This document shows, one piece after another, positions 32,723-42,471 of a stretch of 64,000 nucleotides of DNA. This DNA comes from Meiothermus sp. (lineage in GTDB: Bacteria; Deinococcota; Deinococci; Deinococcales; Thermaceae), in the NCBI RefSeq assembly GCF_026004115.1, contig NZ_BPIM01000001.1:2956501-3020500 (forward strand), written 5' to 3'. Below the pieces are notes generated by a model. That model was given only the letters and a program-made list of their open reading frames with translations, ran no database searches and had not been told where the DNA came from. Positions within the stretch are counted from its first letter, which is position 1, and the number at the start of each line of letters is the position of its first letter. The translations under genes were made by a program, and so were the position numbers.

Positions 32723-35700
32723 ATGATTAAACGAGAAGTTCGCAAAGTAAGAATCGGACTGGCCTCCCCCGATAAGATTCGGAGCTGGAGCTATGGCGAG
32801 GTTGAGAAACCCGAGACCATCAACTACCGCACCCTGAAACCCGAACGCGATGGGCTTTTTGACGAGCGCATTTTCGGGCCGCAGAAAGACTACGAGTGCG
32901 CTTGCGGCAAGTACAAGCGCCAGCGCTTTGAGGGCAAGGTGTGCGAGCGCTGCGGGGTGGAGGTCACCAAGAGCATTGTGCGGCGTTACCGTATGGGGCA
33001 CGTGGAGCTGGCGACCCCGGTGGCGCACATCTGGTATGTAAAAGATGTGCCCTCCAAGATTGGCACCCTCCTAGACCTTTCGGCTCAGGAACTCGAGCAA
33101 GTCTTGTACTTTGCCAAGTACATTACCATTGACCCCAAAGGGGCCATGCTGGGCGGTGTGCCGGTGCAGAAGCGCCAGCTCCTCACCGACGACGAGTACC
33201 GGGAACTGCGCTTTGGTAAGCAAGAGACCTACACCATTCCGGCCGGGGTGGAGACCTTTGTTAAAGACGGTGAAGAGGTCAAAAAGGGCCAGGAGCTGGC
33301 ACCGGGGGTAGTGAGCAAGATGGATGGGCTGGTGCTTTTCCGCTTCCCCCGTCGCATCCGGGTGGAGTACGCCGACAAGGAACAGGCCCGCCTGACCCTC
33401 CCCAAAGCTGCCTGGATCGAGCAGGACAAGTACAAGCCGGGCGAACCCCTGGCCGAGCTCGAGGCCTCCTACCAGATCACCTCTGAGGACTCCGGTGTGG
33501 TGGATGTGGAAGAGGTGGGCGATGGGGCCCTGGTCAAAATCCTGGACCCCGACACCAGTACGGTTAGCGCTATTTATCTGATTCCCGCGGGAATGCACCT
33601 CAAGGTGGGTCAGGGTGAGCTGGTGGGCAATGGCGACGTGCTGGCCCAGGGCAAGGGCCAGCTCAAGATGCCCAAGGGCCTCAAAGTGGAAAAGCTCGAG
33701 GCCGAAACTGCCAAGAAGGAAGTACACCTGAGCTTTACCCTCGAGCGCCCCCGTGTGGCCGACTATCCCCTCCAGCCCCACATGCACGTGCTGGCGGCCG
33801 AGGGTGCGAGCGTGCGCAAAGGTGACAAGCTGGTGGGCGCCATCGAGCCTGAAGAAGAGGTTCACGCCGAGGCCGATGGGGTGGTGCACCTGCACGAGCC
33901 GGCCTCCATTGTGGTGATGAAGGCCAAGCTTTACCCCTTCGAGGACGATGTGGACGTGACCAACGGCGACCGGGTCTCGCCCGGCGATGCCCTGGCCGAC
34001 GGCGGCAAGGTGACCTCGGAAATTTATGGCCGGGTGGAGGTGGACTTCATTCGCATGGCCGTGCGGGTCATCGAGTCCTACGACATCGATGCCAAAATGG
34101 GGGCCCAGGCTATTCAGGAACTGCTCAAGGACATTGACTTGAGCGTGCTCGAGGCCGAACTGGTAGAAGAGATGAAGCACCCCAGCCGCGCCCGTCGGGC
34201 CAAAGCCCGCAAGCGGCTCGAGGTGGTGCGGGCCTTCCGCGACTCCGGCAACCGCCCCGAGTGGATGGTGCTGGAGGCGGTGCCGGTGCTGCCCCCCGAC
34301 CTGCGCCCCATGGTGCAGGTGGACGGAGGGCGCTTCGCGACCAGCGACCTCAACGACCTCTACCGTCGCCTGATCAACCGCAACAACCGTCTGCGCAAGC
34401 TGCTGTCGCAAGGCGCGCCCGAGATGATCATCCGCAACGAGAAGCGCATGCTGCAAGAAGCCGTGGATGCCTTGTTGGACAACGGGCGGCGCGGCACCCC
34501 GGTCACCAACCCCGGCTCCGACCGGGCCCTGCGCTCGCTCACCGATATCCTCTCGGGCAAGCAAGGCCGCTTCCGCCAGAACCTGCTGGGCAAGCGGGTG
34601 GACTACTCGGGCCGCTCGGTGATTGTGGTGGGGCCGCAGCTCAAGCTGCACCAGTGCGGTCTGCCCAAGCGCATGGCCCTGGAGCTCTTCAAGCCCTTTT
34701 TGCTCAAGAAAATGGAGGAGAAGGGCATCGCTAACAACGTCAAGAGCGCCCGCAAGATGCTGGAGCGCTCCCGCGACATCAAGGACGAGGTGTGGGACGC
34801 CCTGGAAGAGGTTATTCACGGCAAGGTGGTGCTCCTGAACCGGGCGCCCACCCTACACCGGTTGGGCATTCAGGCCTTCCAGCCGGTGCTGGTCGAGGGT
34901 CAGTCCATCCAGCTTCACCCCTTGGTTTGCGAGGCTTTCAACGCCGACTTCGACGGCGACCAAATGGCCGTGCACGTGCCACTCTCGAGCTATGCCCAGG
35001 CCGAGGCCCGCATCCAGATGCTCTCGGCCCACAACATCCTCTCGCCGGCCTCGGGTGAACCCGTAGCCAAGCCGGCCCGCGATATCATCCTGGGCCTGTA
35101 CTACATCACCCAGCTCCGTCGCGAGAAGAAGGGCCAGGGCCTGGAGTTCAAGGCCATCGAAGAGGCCTTGCAAGCCTACGAGGAAGGCAAGGTGGCCTTG
35201 AACGCCAAAATCAAGGTGGCGGGCAAAGAAACCAGCGTGGGTCGCCTTAAGTACGTCTTTAGCAGCGTGGACGAAGCCCTCCTGGCCGTGCAGAGCGGGG
35301 TCGTGGATCACCAGGATGTGGTCACGGTGCGCCTGGGTAATAGACTGCTGGAAACCTCACCGGGACGCATGCTTTTCTTGCGCATTGTCAGTGAGGCCGT
35401 TGAGGACGCAGCGGCTGCGGAGGAGCTGGTGAACCTCGAGGTTGCCCAGGAAAAGAACTCGCTCAAAGACCTGGTTTACAAGAGCTTCCTGGTGCTCGGG
35501 GTGGAAAAGACCGCCAAGCTTCTGGACGCGCTCAAGTACTACGGCTTCGTGCTCTCGACCACATCGGGCATCACCATTGGCATCGACGATGCGGTGATTC
35601 CGGCTGAGAAAAAGCAGTTCTTGCAGGAAGCCGATGCCAAGCTGGCCCAAATTGAACAGGCTTTCGAGCTGGGCTTGATGACCGAGGAAGAGCGCTTCCA

Positions 35701-37303
35701 GCAGATTCTGCAGCTCTGGAGCCAGACCACCGAGAAAGTCACCAACGCGGTCTTCAAGAACTTCGAGGAAAACTACCCCTTCAACCCGCTCTACGTCATG
35801 AGCCAGTCGGGGGCCCGCGGCAACCCCCAGCAGATTCGCCAGATTTCCGGCATGCGGGGCCTGATGGCCAAGCCTTCGGGCGAGACCTACCCGGTGCCGG
35901 TTAAGGCGTCCTTCCGAGAGGGTCTCACGGTGCTGGAGTACTTCATCTCGACCCACGGGGCCCGCAAGGGCGGTGCCGACACCGCGCTGCGTACCGCCGA
36001 CTCGGGCTACCTGACCCGCAAGCTGCACGACGTGGCCCACGAGGTGATTGTGCGGGAAGCCGACTGCGGCACGCCCGACTACATCTCGGTGCCGCTTTTG
36101 CAGTTCGACGAGGCCTTCCGCAACAAGCGGCTGCGTAAAAAGAGCGATATCGAGTCGGGGCTATATGGCCGCACAGTGGCCCGCGAGTTTGAAATCAAGG
36201 GCAAGGTGTTTGCCGAAGGGCACCAGCTGAGCCTCGAGGATGTAAACCTCATCGTTAAGGCCGCAGAGGAGCGCCTAATTGAAGAAGTGCCGGTTCGTTC
36301 GCCCCTGACCTGCCGCACCCGCTACGGGGTCTGCCAGCACTGCTATGGCTGGGATCTGTCGGCGGCTAAGCTGGTCTCCATCGGCGAAAGCGTGGGGGTG
36401 GTGGCTGCTGAGTCCATCGGGGAGCCCGGTACCCAGCTCACCATGCGTACCTTCCACACCGGCGGGGTGGCTACCGGCACCGACATTACCCAGGGCTTGC
36501 CGCGCGTAATCGAGCTCTTTGAGGCCCGGCGCCCCAAGGTCAAGGCGGTGATTGCCGAGATCGACGGCACCATTCACATCGAAGAGCACGAGGACAAAAC
36601 CAGCATCTTTGTCAGCAGCGAGGGCTTTTCCAAGGAGTACAAAGTACCCAAGGAAGCCCGTATTACCGTCAAGGAAGGCGAAACGGTGGAGGCCGGACAG
36701 CCCTTGACCCGTGGGGCCATTGACCCCCACCAGCTGCTAGAAGCCAAAGGCCCTGAGGCGGTAGAGCGCTACCTGACCGACGAAATCCAGCGCGTATACC
36801 GGGCCCAGGGGGTGAAGCTGCACGATAAGCACATCGAGACCATCGTGCGACAGATGCTCAAGTATGTAGAGATCACCGATCCCGGCGATAGCCGCTACCT
36901 CGAGGGCCAGGTGATCGAGAAGTGGGATGTGGAATCGGCCAACGAGGCATTGATGGCCGAGGGTAAAGCCCCCGCGAGCTGGAAGCCCATGCTGATGGGC
37001 GTGACCAAGAGCGCCCTCTCGACCAAGAGCTGGCTCTCAGCGGCCAGCTTCCAGCACACCACCCACGTGCTGACCGAAGCGGCTATTGCCGGAAAACTCG
37101 ATGAATTGATCGGCCTCAAGGAAAACGTGATTCTGGGCAAGCTGATTCCCGCCGGTACCGGCTCCGACTTTGTGCGCGATACTCAGGTGGTTGACCAGAA
37201 GACCCTCAGGCGCCTCGAGGAGGCCCGCCGCGAGGCCGAGCAAGTGCCGGTTGGGTCGCGGCGTCCGGGTGTGCGTCCCGAACAACCCGCTCGCGAGGCC
37301 TAG
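32723..37303 (+). CDS. rpoC: RNA polymerase beta-prime subunit
   Basis: At 1526 residues this is close to the Thermus protein and longer than the E. coli one, because of a lineage-specific insertion (about residues 155-450) of repeated barrel-sandwich modules rich in [13 protein letters not shown]-like segments. The N-terminal zinc ribbon CACGK...CERCG, the catalytic [12 protein letters not shown] (Asp742, 744, 746), the bridge and trigger helices (GRPSGETYP-like [10 protein letters not shown]) and the second zinc site [11 protein letters not shown] are intact. Confidence 0.98.
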   Translation: MIKREVRKVRIGLASPDKIRSWSYGEVEKPETINYRTLKPERDGLFDERIFGPQKDYECACGKYKRQRFEGKVCERCGVEVTKSIVRRYRMGHVELATPVAHIWYVKDVPSKIGTLLDLSAQELEQVLYFAKYITIDPKGAMLGGVPVQKRQLLTDDEYRELRFGKQETYTIPAGVETFVKDGEEVKKGQELAPGVVSKMDGLVLFRFPRRIRVEYADKEQARLTLPKAAWIEQDKYKPGEPLAELEASYQITSEDSGVVDVEEVGDGALVKILDPDTSTVSAIYLIPAGMHLKVGQGELVGNGDVLAQGKGQLKMPKGLKVEKLEAETAKKEVHLSFTLERPRVADYPLQPHMHVLAAEGASVRKGDKLVGAIEPEEEVHAEADGVVHLHEPASIVVMKAKLYPFEDDVDVTNGDRVSPGDALADGGKVTSEIYGRVEVDFIRMAVRVIESYDIDAKMGAQAIQELLKDIDLSVLEAELVEEMKHPSRARRAKARKRLEVVRAFRDSGNRPEWMVLEAVPVLPPDLRPMVQVDGGRFATSDLNDLYRRLINRNNRLRKLLSQGAPEMIIRNEKRMLQEAVDALLDNGRRGTPVTNPGSDRALRSLTDILSGKQGRFRQNLLGKRVDYSGRSVIVVGPQLKLHQCGLPKRMALELFKPFLLKKMEEKGIANNVKSARKMLERSRDIKDEVWDALEEVIHGKVVLLNRAPTLHRLGIQAFQPVLVEGQSIQLHPLVCEAFNADFDGDQMAVHVPLSSYAQAEARIQMLSAHNILSPASGEPVAKPARDIILGLYYITQLRREKKGQGLEFKAIEEALQAYEEGKVALNAKIKVAGKETSVGRLKYVFSSVDEALLAVQSGVVDHQDVVTVRLGNRLLETSPGRMLFLRIVSEAVEDAAAAEELVNLEVAQEKNSLKDLVYKSFLVLGVEKTAKLLDALKYYGFVLSTTSGITIGIDDAVIPAEKKQFLQEADAKLAQIEQAFELGLMTEEERFQQILQLWSQTTEKVTNAVFKNFEENYPFNPLYVMSQSGARGNPQQIRQISGMRGLMAKPSGETYPVPVKASFREGLTVLEYFISTHGARKGGADTALRTADSGYLTRKLHDVAHEVIVREADCGTPDYISVPLLQFDEAFRNKRLRKKSDIESGLYGRTVAREFEIKGKVFAEGHQLSLEDVNLIVKAAEERLIEEVPVRSPLTCRTRYGVCQHCYGWDLSAAKLVSIGESVGVVAAESIGEPGTQLTMRTFHTGGVATGTDITQGLPRVIELFEARRPKVKAVIAEIDGTIHIEEHEDKTSIFVSSEGFSKEYKVPKEARITVKEGETVEAGQPLTRGAIDPHQLLEAKGPEAVERYLTDEIQRVYRAQGVKLHDKHIETIVRQMLKYVEITDPGDSRYLEGQVIEKWDVESANEALMAEGKAPASWKPMLMGVTKSALSTKSWLSAASFQHTTHVLTEAAIAGKLDELIGLKENVILGKLIPAGTGSDFVRDTQVVDQKTLRRLEEARREAEQVPVGSRRPGVRPEQPAREA

Positions 37304-37320
37304 ACCGAGCTCGAGGTACA

Positions 37321-37344
37321 GGCTGTAGGTGTCGGCCTACAGCC
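37321..37344. repeat. Hairpin GGCTGTAGG/CCTACAGCC after rpoC
   Basis: Perfect 9-bp stem with a 6-base loop, 17 bases past the rpoC stop, followed by related CTGTAGCC sequence. There is no T-run, so it may act as a 3' stabiliser or be a remnant of the CTATAGC-type repeat also seen at 17943-18010. Confidence 0.55.
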
Positions 37345-37402
37345 TATAACCTGTAGCCTTTGTGATAGCCAAAAGCGGCTTCCAAAAAGAACGCAAACTC
37401 TA

Positions 37403-37526
37403 ATACCGGATTCAAAAAGACAGTTCACAAAACCAAAAACCCCATAGGTTGTCTTTTTGAATCCTAGAGCACTCCCTTCGATCGGGTTAGTTCGTCACCC
37501 TTCGATGACGAACTAACCGAATCTGA
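37403..37526 (+). repeat. Family C hairpin repeat, copy 2, interrupted by the IS element
   Basis: It starts ATACCGGATTC and has both stems (AAAAAGACA/TGTCTTTTT and GTTAGTTCGTCA/TGACGAACTAAC). The right terminus is split by the IS: the remaining bases TGATAT continue at 38431-38436 after the duplicated TGA. Confidence 0.85.
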
Positions 37527-38430
37527 GAGGCTGTCGTAAAAGGGGGCTATACTTGAGGGGTGGTTCTTCGCAGAGCCTACCCCAGCGACCTGACGGATGA
37601 GGAATGGGCCATCCTGGAGCCCTTGATCCCTGCCCCTAAAGCTGGCGGCCGTCCTGCCAGGGTGCCGAGGAGGGAAATAGTTAACGCCATCCTTTACGTC
37701 CTGGAGAACGGCATCAAATGGCGGGCCATGCCCCATGATCTGCCCCACTGGTCCACCGTCTACCACTACTTCCGCAAGTGGCAGAAGGAGGGCGTATGGG
37801 AGAGAGCCGTCCAAACCCTGGCCCGCCAGGATCGGGAACGAGAAGGGAGACAGGCTTGCCCCAGCGCCTTGGTCATAGACAGTCAGTCTGTGAAGACCAC
37901 GGAAAAAGGGGGCCCCGGGGACATGACGGGGCGAAAAAGGTCAAGGGAAGAAAGCGGCAGATTTTGACGGACACGGGGGGCCGGTTGCTGAAGGCCTTCG
38001 TGCACCCCGCCAACGAGCATGACAAGTGGGGTGGGCAGGCCTTGCTCCTGGGGATGGACCTCTCCATGTGGCCCCGGGTGCGCAAGGTCTTTGTGGACTG
38101 GGGGTACCGGGGCCTCAAGGGGCTGGCTTCTTCCCTGGGGCTGGAGCTTGAGGTGGTGGCCCGTCCCTACGCGGGGGTGCGGGGGGTCTGGGTGCGGGAG
38201 GGGGAGGAGGTGCCGGAGATTCCGCGGGAGGAGGGGTTCAAACCTTTGCCTCAGCGGTGGGTGGTGGAGCGGACCTTTGCCTGGCTTGGGCGGAACCGGC
38301 GGCTGTCTAAGGACTACGAAGAGAACCCCCGGGTGAGCGAGGCCTGGGTGTATCTGGGCATGCTACGCTTGTTGGTGAAGCGGCTGGCCAGGGCCGCGTA
38401 GCTTCCGTGGAGGGCTTTTACGACAGCCTC
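37527..38430 (+). mobile_element. IS5-family insertion sequence (IS1031/IS427-like), intact ends
   Basis: This 904-bp element has perfect 16-bp terminal inverted repeats GAGGCTGTCGTAAAAG at both ends and a 3-bp target duplication TGA (37524-37526, 38431-38433). It contains one transposase gene split over two frames. It landed five bases from the end of a family C repeat, so no gene is disrupted. Base composition is richer in G+C than its surroundings, which suggests arrival from a higher-GC relative such as Thermus. Confidence 0.93.
37560..38401 (+). CDS. IS5-family transposase, two overlapping frames joined by -1 frameshift
   Basis: The first frame (37560-37967) has the N-terminal YPSDLTDEEWAILEPLIP domain and the first catalytic Asp in VIDSQSV. 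The second frame (37778-38401) continues GPRGHDGAKKVKGRKRQIL, with the second Asp in VFVDWGYRG and the Glu in RWVVERTFAWLGRNRR. A -1 shift within the run AAAAAGGGGGCCCCGGGG (37903-37920) restores the family sequence SVKTTEKGGPRGHDG. Programmed frameshifting is normal for this IS group, so the transposase is probably functional. GTG start. Confidence 0.88.
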
Positions 38431-38520
38431 TGATATAGAGCACATCCCTCCCTGTAGGTCGGCGAAAAAAGCATCTGCCTTCCAAGGGGCGCTATCGCCC
38501 TCCGCTACGCGGACAACTTC

Positions 38521-38570
38521 GGCCCTGTTGATTCGTTACCGTTCGGCAACGAGTCAACCGAATCTGGTAT
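38521..38570 (+). repeat. Family C hairpin repeat, partial copy 3 (right half)
   Basis: It carries GTTGATTCGTTA...AACGAGTCAAC and the end GAATCTGGTAT. The left half is replaced by unrelated sequence. The terminal GGTAT plus AAAT gives a TATAAA box upstream of the aldolase gene at 38598. Confidence 0.65.
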
Positions 38571-38597
38571 AAATTCATGCCATAGGGCAAATTGCTT

Positions 38598-39203
38598 ATG
38601 AAAGCCAGCCTTTACCTCGCTTTCCAGCAGATTGGTGCCGATTTATTCTCGGCCGGACTGGCCTCGGCCACTTCGGGGAACTACTCGGTGCGGGAAGGCA
38701 ATGGGCTCTGGATTACCCGCTCAGGCGCGCAGAAAGCCCATCTGACCCCCGACGACCTGATGTTTTTGCCCCTCGAGCCGGACCCTGAGCGAGACCAGGG
38801 CGCCTCGGTGGAGCGGGTGATACACCGGGCCATCTACCGGCAAACTGACGCAACAGCGGTGGTGCATGCCCACCCCCGCCATGCAATTGCGCTGTCGTTT
38901 CACCTCGAGTCCATCCAACCCATCGACCTCGAGGGCCTATACTACTTTGGCCAGATTCCGGTGGCCGCCCCCAAAACCGCCTCGGGAACCCAGGAAGCCG
39001 CCGAAGCTGTAGCCCTGGCGCTAAAAGAACACCCCGCTTGTGTGATTCGTGGGCATGGGGCCTTTGTCAAAAGCAGCCTGGAAAATCCCGATAAAGCTCT
39101 CCTGCAAGCCTACTCGCTCATGACCAGCCTCGAGGAAGCCTGCGAGGTGCTGTTTTTGGAACATTTGTGGCGAGGAAATATCGCCCGAGCTTCCTCGAAA
39201 TAA
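38598..39203 (+). CDS. Class II aldolase/adducin-family protein
   Basis: This 201-residue protein of the fuculose-phosphate aldolase superfamily has the zinc ligands in VVHAHPRHA and IRGHGAFV, and the phosphate-binding TSGNYSVRE near the N-terminus. Members cleave sugar phosphates to dihydroxyacetone phosphate or glycolaldehyde-type products, or act as methylthioribulose-phosphate dehydratase; the present substrate cannot be fixed. The start is at ATG 38598, two codons inside the open frame, without a strong Shine-Dalgarno. Confidence 0.85.
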   Translation: MKASLYLAFQQIGADLFSAGLASATSGNYSVREGNGLWITRSGAQKAHLTPDDLMFLPLEPDPERDQGASVERVIHRAIYRQTDATAVVHAHPRHAIALSFHLESIQPIDLEGLYYFGQIPVAAPKTASGTQEAAEAVALALKEHPACVIRGHGAFVKSSLENPDKALLQAYSLMTSLEEACEVLFLEHLWRGNIARASSK

Positions 39204-39235
39204 GCGTTTGGAGTGCAGCCGAAGCGCTCTCCCGC

Positions 39236-39263
39236 TTGAGACTTGCAAATGAAAGGGTACACT
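39236..39263 (+). promoter_or_regulatory. Leaderless-type promoter
   Basis: TTGAGA (39236-39241), 16-bp spacer, TACACT (39258-39263), five bases before the ATG at 39269. Confidence 0.65.
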
Positions 39264-39268
39264 AGCAG

Positions 39269-39490
39269 ATGAAAGTACTTTTTGTGGAGGGTAAAAACCT
39301 CGATGTGCTGCGAGGTTTAGCGCGGCAATTTCCCCATCCCTACCGGCTTTTGTACCGTGCCGAACAGGAACTCTATCTGCTCGAGGTCTGGGCCCATACC
39401 CCTGAGATGGAGCGCGCTGCGGCCGGGCTGGAGGGTTTTCGCAGCTGGAGTTTTGAGTTGCTCGAGGAGGGGAGTCGTCAACCGGGATAG
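39269..39490 (+). CDS. Small conserved-looking hypothetical protein (73 aa)
   Basis: A compact alpha/beta-looking protein starting MKVLFVEGKNLDVLRGLARQ and ending with an acidic tail. It has its own well-formed promoter whose -10 is five bases before the ATG, which argues that the frame is real. No family was recognised. It is followed after 42 bases by the alpha/beta hydrolase gene. Confidence 0.65.
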   Translation: MKVLFVEGKNLDVLRGLARQFPHPYRLLYRAEQELYLLEVWAHTPEMERAAAGLEGFRSWSFELLEEGSRQPG

Positions 39491-39532
39491 TGGGGGCTTT
39501 CAGTCACTGACTCTAAGCCGTTAAGGAACCTT

Positions 39533-40402
39533 ATGCGTGAAGAAATAGATTTGATTGCTGTGGACGATGGGGTGGAGGTCTACCTCGAGGACACCGGCCC
39601 CTTGGATGCCCCGGCCATCTTGGTACTGCATGGGGGGCCTGGGGGAAGTAGTTATACCCTGCGCGAGGGGCTGGAGGAATACCTGGAAGGCTTCCGGGTG
39701 CTCTACCTCGATCAGCGGGGGGGAGGCCGCAGCCCCGCACTGCCGGAAGAACCGGGCCTTTTTACCATCGATGCACTGGTCGGCGATCTTTTTCATCTGC
39801 GCGATCACCTCGGCATGGATTCTTGGACCCTGCTGGGCCACGGTTTTGGTGGGCTGCTGGCCCTGGACTATGCCCGCCGTTTCCCAAAAACCACCGAGCG
39901 ACTGGTGCTGATTAACCCCTGGACCAACTTTCCCTGGCTGGCCGGCCAGCTCTACCGGGCCTCGCTGGGGTTGCGGGGTATCGAAAGCCACGAAATCGAG
40001 TTGGAACCTGAAGACGCCTACCGGCTGCTCCAGGAAGCTTTTGCCGAGGTAGAACCTAAAGCGGCCTTTGACAAGCTCTTGTTTCCCAACCAGCACAGCC
40101 GCATGGAGTACGAATGGATGGCGGAGGGCTCTACCGTGATGGGCGCCGATACGCCTGGGCGGATGTTCGTGCTAAACGGGCTATGGCGCCTGGACTACAC
40201 CCCTTTTTTGCTGGAAATACAAGTGCCCTGCACGGTATTGTTGGGTGCTTTGGATGCCAGTAGCTACCCCGAAGCCCAGACCATTACCGATCTGGTCGGC
40301 GGGCAGCTCGAAATTATTGAAGGGGCGGGCCACTACCCCTGGATCGACCAGCCCCAGGCTTTTGCCGAGGCCATTCACAGCGCGCTGCTTGGGGTGCACT
40401 AA
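39533..40402 (+). CDS. Alpha/beta-hydrolase fold protein, proline-iminopeptidase-like, nucleophile Ser replaced by Gly
   Basis: This 289-residue protein has the S33/prolyl iminopeptidase-like oxyanion segment LVLHGGPGGSS and DQRGGGRS, and the acid and His positions (LGALDASSYPE, GAGHYPWID). The nucleophile elbow reads GHGFGG (residues 102-107), with Gly104 where GxSxG has serine. The codon is GGT; AGT would be serine. Either the fold is reused without hydrolase activity, or this is an inactivating change. The rest of the frame is intact. Confidence 0.82.
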   Translation: MREEIDLIAVDDGVEVYLEDTGPLDAPAILVLHGGPGGSSYTLREGLEEYLEGFRVLYLDQRGGGRSPALPEEPGLFTIDALVGDLFHLRDHLGMDSWTLLGHGFGGLLALDYARRFPKTTERLVLINPWTNFPWLAGQLYRASLGLRGIESHEIELEPEDAYRLLQEAFAEVEPKAAFDKLLFPNQHSRMEYEWMAEGSTVMGADTPGRMFVLNGLWRLDYTPFLLEIQVPCTVLLGALDASSYPEAQTITDLVGGQLEIIEGAGHYPWIDQPQAFAEAIHSALLGVH

Positions 40403-40518
40403 TACCGGAGTACCGAATTGTAAGACCGTTACGGTTTGTACGAGCAGGCGCCCTTTGTTCAGGCCCAATCTTAGCCCTATGCACACCCACGGGGCCTATT
40501 TAGCCGCACCCTTAAAGA

Positions 40519-41145
40519 GTGATTGACCTGAGGGGCTTCCGGGGTTGGGCTAAGTTGAATGAGCAGCCCTTCTTGCGTCTATTGCGCGAGGAAAAAGTCT
40601 CCAGGCGTGCTTTTGAGCGCTGGTTGGCGCAGGAGCAATACCTGTACCAAGCCATGCTGGACCTGCAGACCGCTTTGCTACGCCAGGCGCCGCAAAAACA
40701 CCGCCTGATTATGGTCAACGCCCTGCTGGTCATGGTAGAAGAGCTGGACTGGCTGGCCGACCTCGAGCTGCCCCCCGTGCCTGTCCACCCCGCCCGCCAG
40801 CATTACCTGGATTTTCTGCAGGGTCTCGAGCACGTCCCTTATGCCATGGGTTGTGTAGCCCACTGGGCCAGGCACCGGGCTTTTTTCGATGCCTGGAGTT
40901 CCCACCCGCCCCAAGAGGCACCAGGCGGTCTGGCCGACCAGGTAGCCCAGCACTGGATGGCCCCTGAAGCGCAGGCCCTGCTGCACGATTTGGGTAGTCT
41001 GGCCCTCGAGGCTTGCGAAGAACTGCGTCCTGCGGAAGTGGATGGGGTCGTGGGCCGGGTGCTGCAACTCGAGCAGTCGGCCTGGGAGATGGCCCTGGAG
41101 TTTGCTCTGGAGGATAGCCTGGGCGAGGGGTCTGGTAAAGCCTAG
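40519..41145 (+). CDS. TenA/thiaminase-II-like (haem-oxygenase fold) protein
   Basis: This 208-residue all-helical protein resembles the TenA/PqqC superfamily: FLRLLREEKVSRRAFERWLAQEQYLYQAML at the N-terminus, EELDWLADLEL in the middle, and VPYAMGCVAHWARHRAFFDAW in the second half. TenA proteins salvage thiamine pyrimidine, but related members have other roles, and no thi genes are nearby. It starts at GTG 40519 with no evident Shine-Dalgarno. Confidence 0.65.
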   Translation: MIDLRGFRGWAKLNEQPFLRLLREEKVSRRAFERWLAQEQYLYQAMLDLQTALLRQAPQKHRLIMVNALLVMVEELDWLADLELPPVPVHPARQHYLDFLQGLEHVPYAMGCVAHWARHRAFFDAWSSHPPQEAPGGLADQVAQHWMAPEAQALLHDLGSLALEACEELRPAEVDGVVGRVLQLEQSAWEMALEFALEDSLGEGSGKA

Positions 41146-41215
41146 CGCCTATGTGTTAAATCCGATACACAAAGCCCTTCAGATACTACTTAGCCTTAGT
41201 CCTGGGAGGTAACCC

Positions 41216-41668
41216 ATGAAAAAGTGGATGCTGTTGCTGGGACTAATGCTGGTAGGCGGGGTATTGGCACAGGTGGCCAGTCTGGCAGAGAATATTCGCG
41301 GGTATGCGGGTTGGACACGGGTTAATGTCAATAAAATCAACACTGCTGGGGCCCACCCCTTGGGTAAGGATGTCTACGTTAATCTGCCCCCGGATCGGCT
41401 TGTGGGTGCGAATGGTAGCTACAATCTGCCCTTCGCCCAAGGCACCATTTTTGTTAAGGAACGTGTCGATCCTACCAGTTTGACCGTTACCAATATTTAT
41501 GTGATGCAAAAGCGCAGCAACAGCGCAGGCGACTGGGCCTGGGCTGCTTATGAGCGTAAAGGCGATGCATTCCAGGGCGGTGCGCTTTCCAACCCGGCCA
41601 TGTGCGTAGACTGCCATCGACAGGCCAGTGCCACCGACCAGGTTTTTACCTCCTGGGGTCGTCGCTAG
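41216..41668 (+). CDS. Cytochrome P460-family c-type haem protein
   Basis: This 150-residue exported protein has signal peptide MKKWMLLLGLMLVGGVLAQ, the P460 motif NIRGYAGWTRVN, a KERVDPT-like strand region, and one haem-binding CVDCH (Cys130-Cys133-His134). Characterised P460 proteins oxidise hydroxylamine or bind NO; many homologues are of unknown role. A strong GGGAGG lies before the ATG. TGTGT-N10-ACACA (41152-41171) lies upstream. It ends base-to-base with the convergent Crp-family gene. Confidence 0.85.
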   Translation: MKKWMLLLGLMLVGGVLAQVASLAENIRGYAGWTRVNVNKINTAGAHPLGKDVYVNLPPDRLVGANGSYNLPFAQGTIFVKERVDPTSLTVTNIYVMQKRSNSAGDWAWAAYERKGDAFQGGALSNPAMCVDCHRQASATDQVFTSWGRR

Positions 41669-42355
41669 TTAGGCACCATCGGCAAAGCCCTCGAGCCAGG
41701 CCTCGAGGGCTTTCAGGTTGACCTGGTAGCGCCCACGGGTTCCTTTGACAAGCCCCAGGTTGCGCAGCTCGCCCAGGGTGTGGGTCACCGTTACCCGGGT
41801 GATGCCGCACATGGCCGCCAGGTCTTCTTGCTTCAGTTCCATGGGCAGATCGCGCCAGGGCGAAAAATCGGGCATGCTGAAGCGCTGGGCCAGCCAGGAA
41901 AAAGTCCGGCCCAGACGAAAAGCAGCCGGTGCCGACGCGACCTCGAGCTGGGCCTCTAGCTGACCTACCCGTTCTGCCAGCACCTGGGCTAACCGCAGGG
42001 GAACATTGGGCAACTCGCGGGAGACCTGCTCCATCTGGCTTTTTTCTACCGGACAGACCATGACCCGGCTCAAACAAACGCCGGTGGACGAGTGAATTGC
42101 AGCCTGATCCAAAAAGTTGATACCCAGCAGATCTCCGTTTCCAGCCACGTACACAATGCGTTCCTGGCCCCCCCCGGCGACCCTCGAGAGCTTTACCTGG
42201 CCTTCAATCAGGATGAGCAGGCTCTGGCAGCTGTCCCCCTCACGGTGCAGCAACTCGCCAGGCTGAAAGACCCGCGGCGGGCAAATCTGCCCCAGCCGCT
42301 GCCGCTCGTGTTCGCTCAGGCGTTCTAAAAAACCAGGTTGATGAAGATAAGGCAT
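41669..42355 (-). CDS. Crp/Fnr-family transcription regulator
   Basis: This 228-residue protein has an N-terminal cyclic-nucleotide-binding-type beta-barrel (FQPGELLHREGDSCQSLLILIEGQVKLSR), a dimerisation helix (about 110-140), and a C-terminal winged helix-turn-helix (MELKQEDLAAMCGITRVTVT). No Fnr-type iron-sulfur cysteine cluster is seen at the N-terminus; three scattered cysteines remain. The effector is unknown. The palindrome ATCCGG-N6-CCGGAT lies just upstream of the start. Confidence 0.9.
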   Translation of the reverse strand: MPYLHQPGFLERLSEHERQRLGQICPPRVFQPGELLHREGDSCQSLLILIEGQVKLSRVAGGGQERIVYVAGNGDLLGINFLDQAAIHSSTGVCLSRVMVCPVEKSQMEQVSRELPNVPLRLAQVLAERVGQLEAQLEVASAPAAFRLGRTFSWLAQRFSMPDFSPWRDLPMELKQEDLAAMCGITRVTVTHTLGELRNLGLVKGTRGRYQVNLKALEAWLEGFADGA

Positions 42356-42360
42356 GTCTT

Positions 42361-42378
42361 ATCCGGATTGTACCGGAT
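42361..42378 (-). promoter_or_regulatory. Palindrome overlapping the crp-like gene promoter
   Basis: ATCCGG (42361-42366) and CCGGAT (42373-42378) flank TACAAT as read on the minus strand, so a regulator bound here would cover the -10 box. Autoregulation is possible. Confidence 0.4.
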
Positions 42379-42471
42379 ACCCCGTCGGTCCTGCTTCGCA
42401 CTCGGGGGTTAGGTTGTCCGCCAGGGGAAAGGCAAAGCGTGAGCAGAACCAATGCCGTTTGGGGCCTCTGG

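Noticed and set aside
33071-34819. Long open frame (582 codons) on the minus strand opposite rpoC
   Set aside because: A shadow caused by G+C-rich third positions; rpoC is certain and the minus-strand product is low-complexity His/Gly/Leu sequence.
37560-37967. First transposase frame as a broken, dead gene
   Set aside because: The -1 shift at A5G5C4 is the normal programmed frameshift of this IS group, and terminal repeats and catalytic residues are intact.
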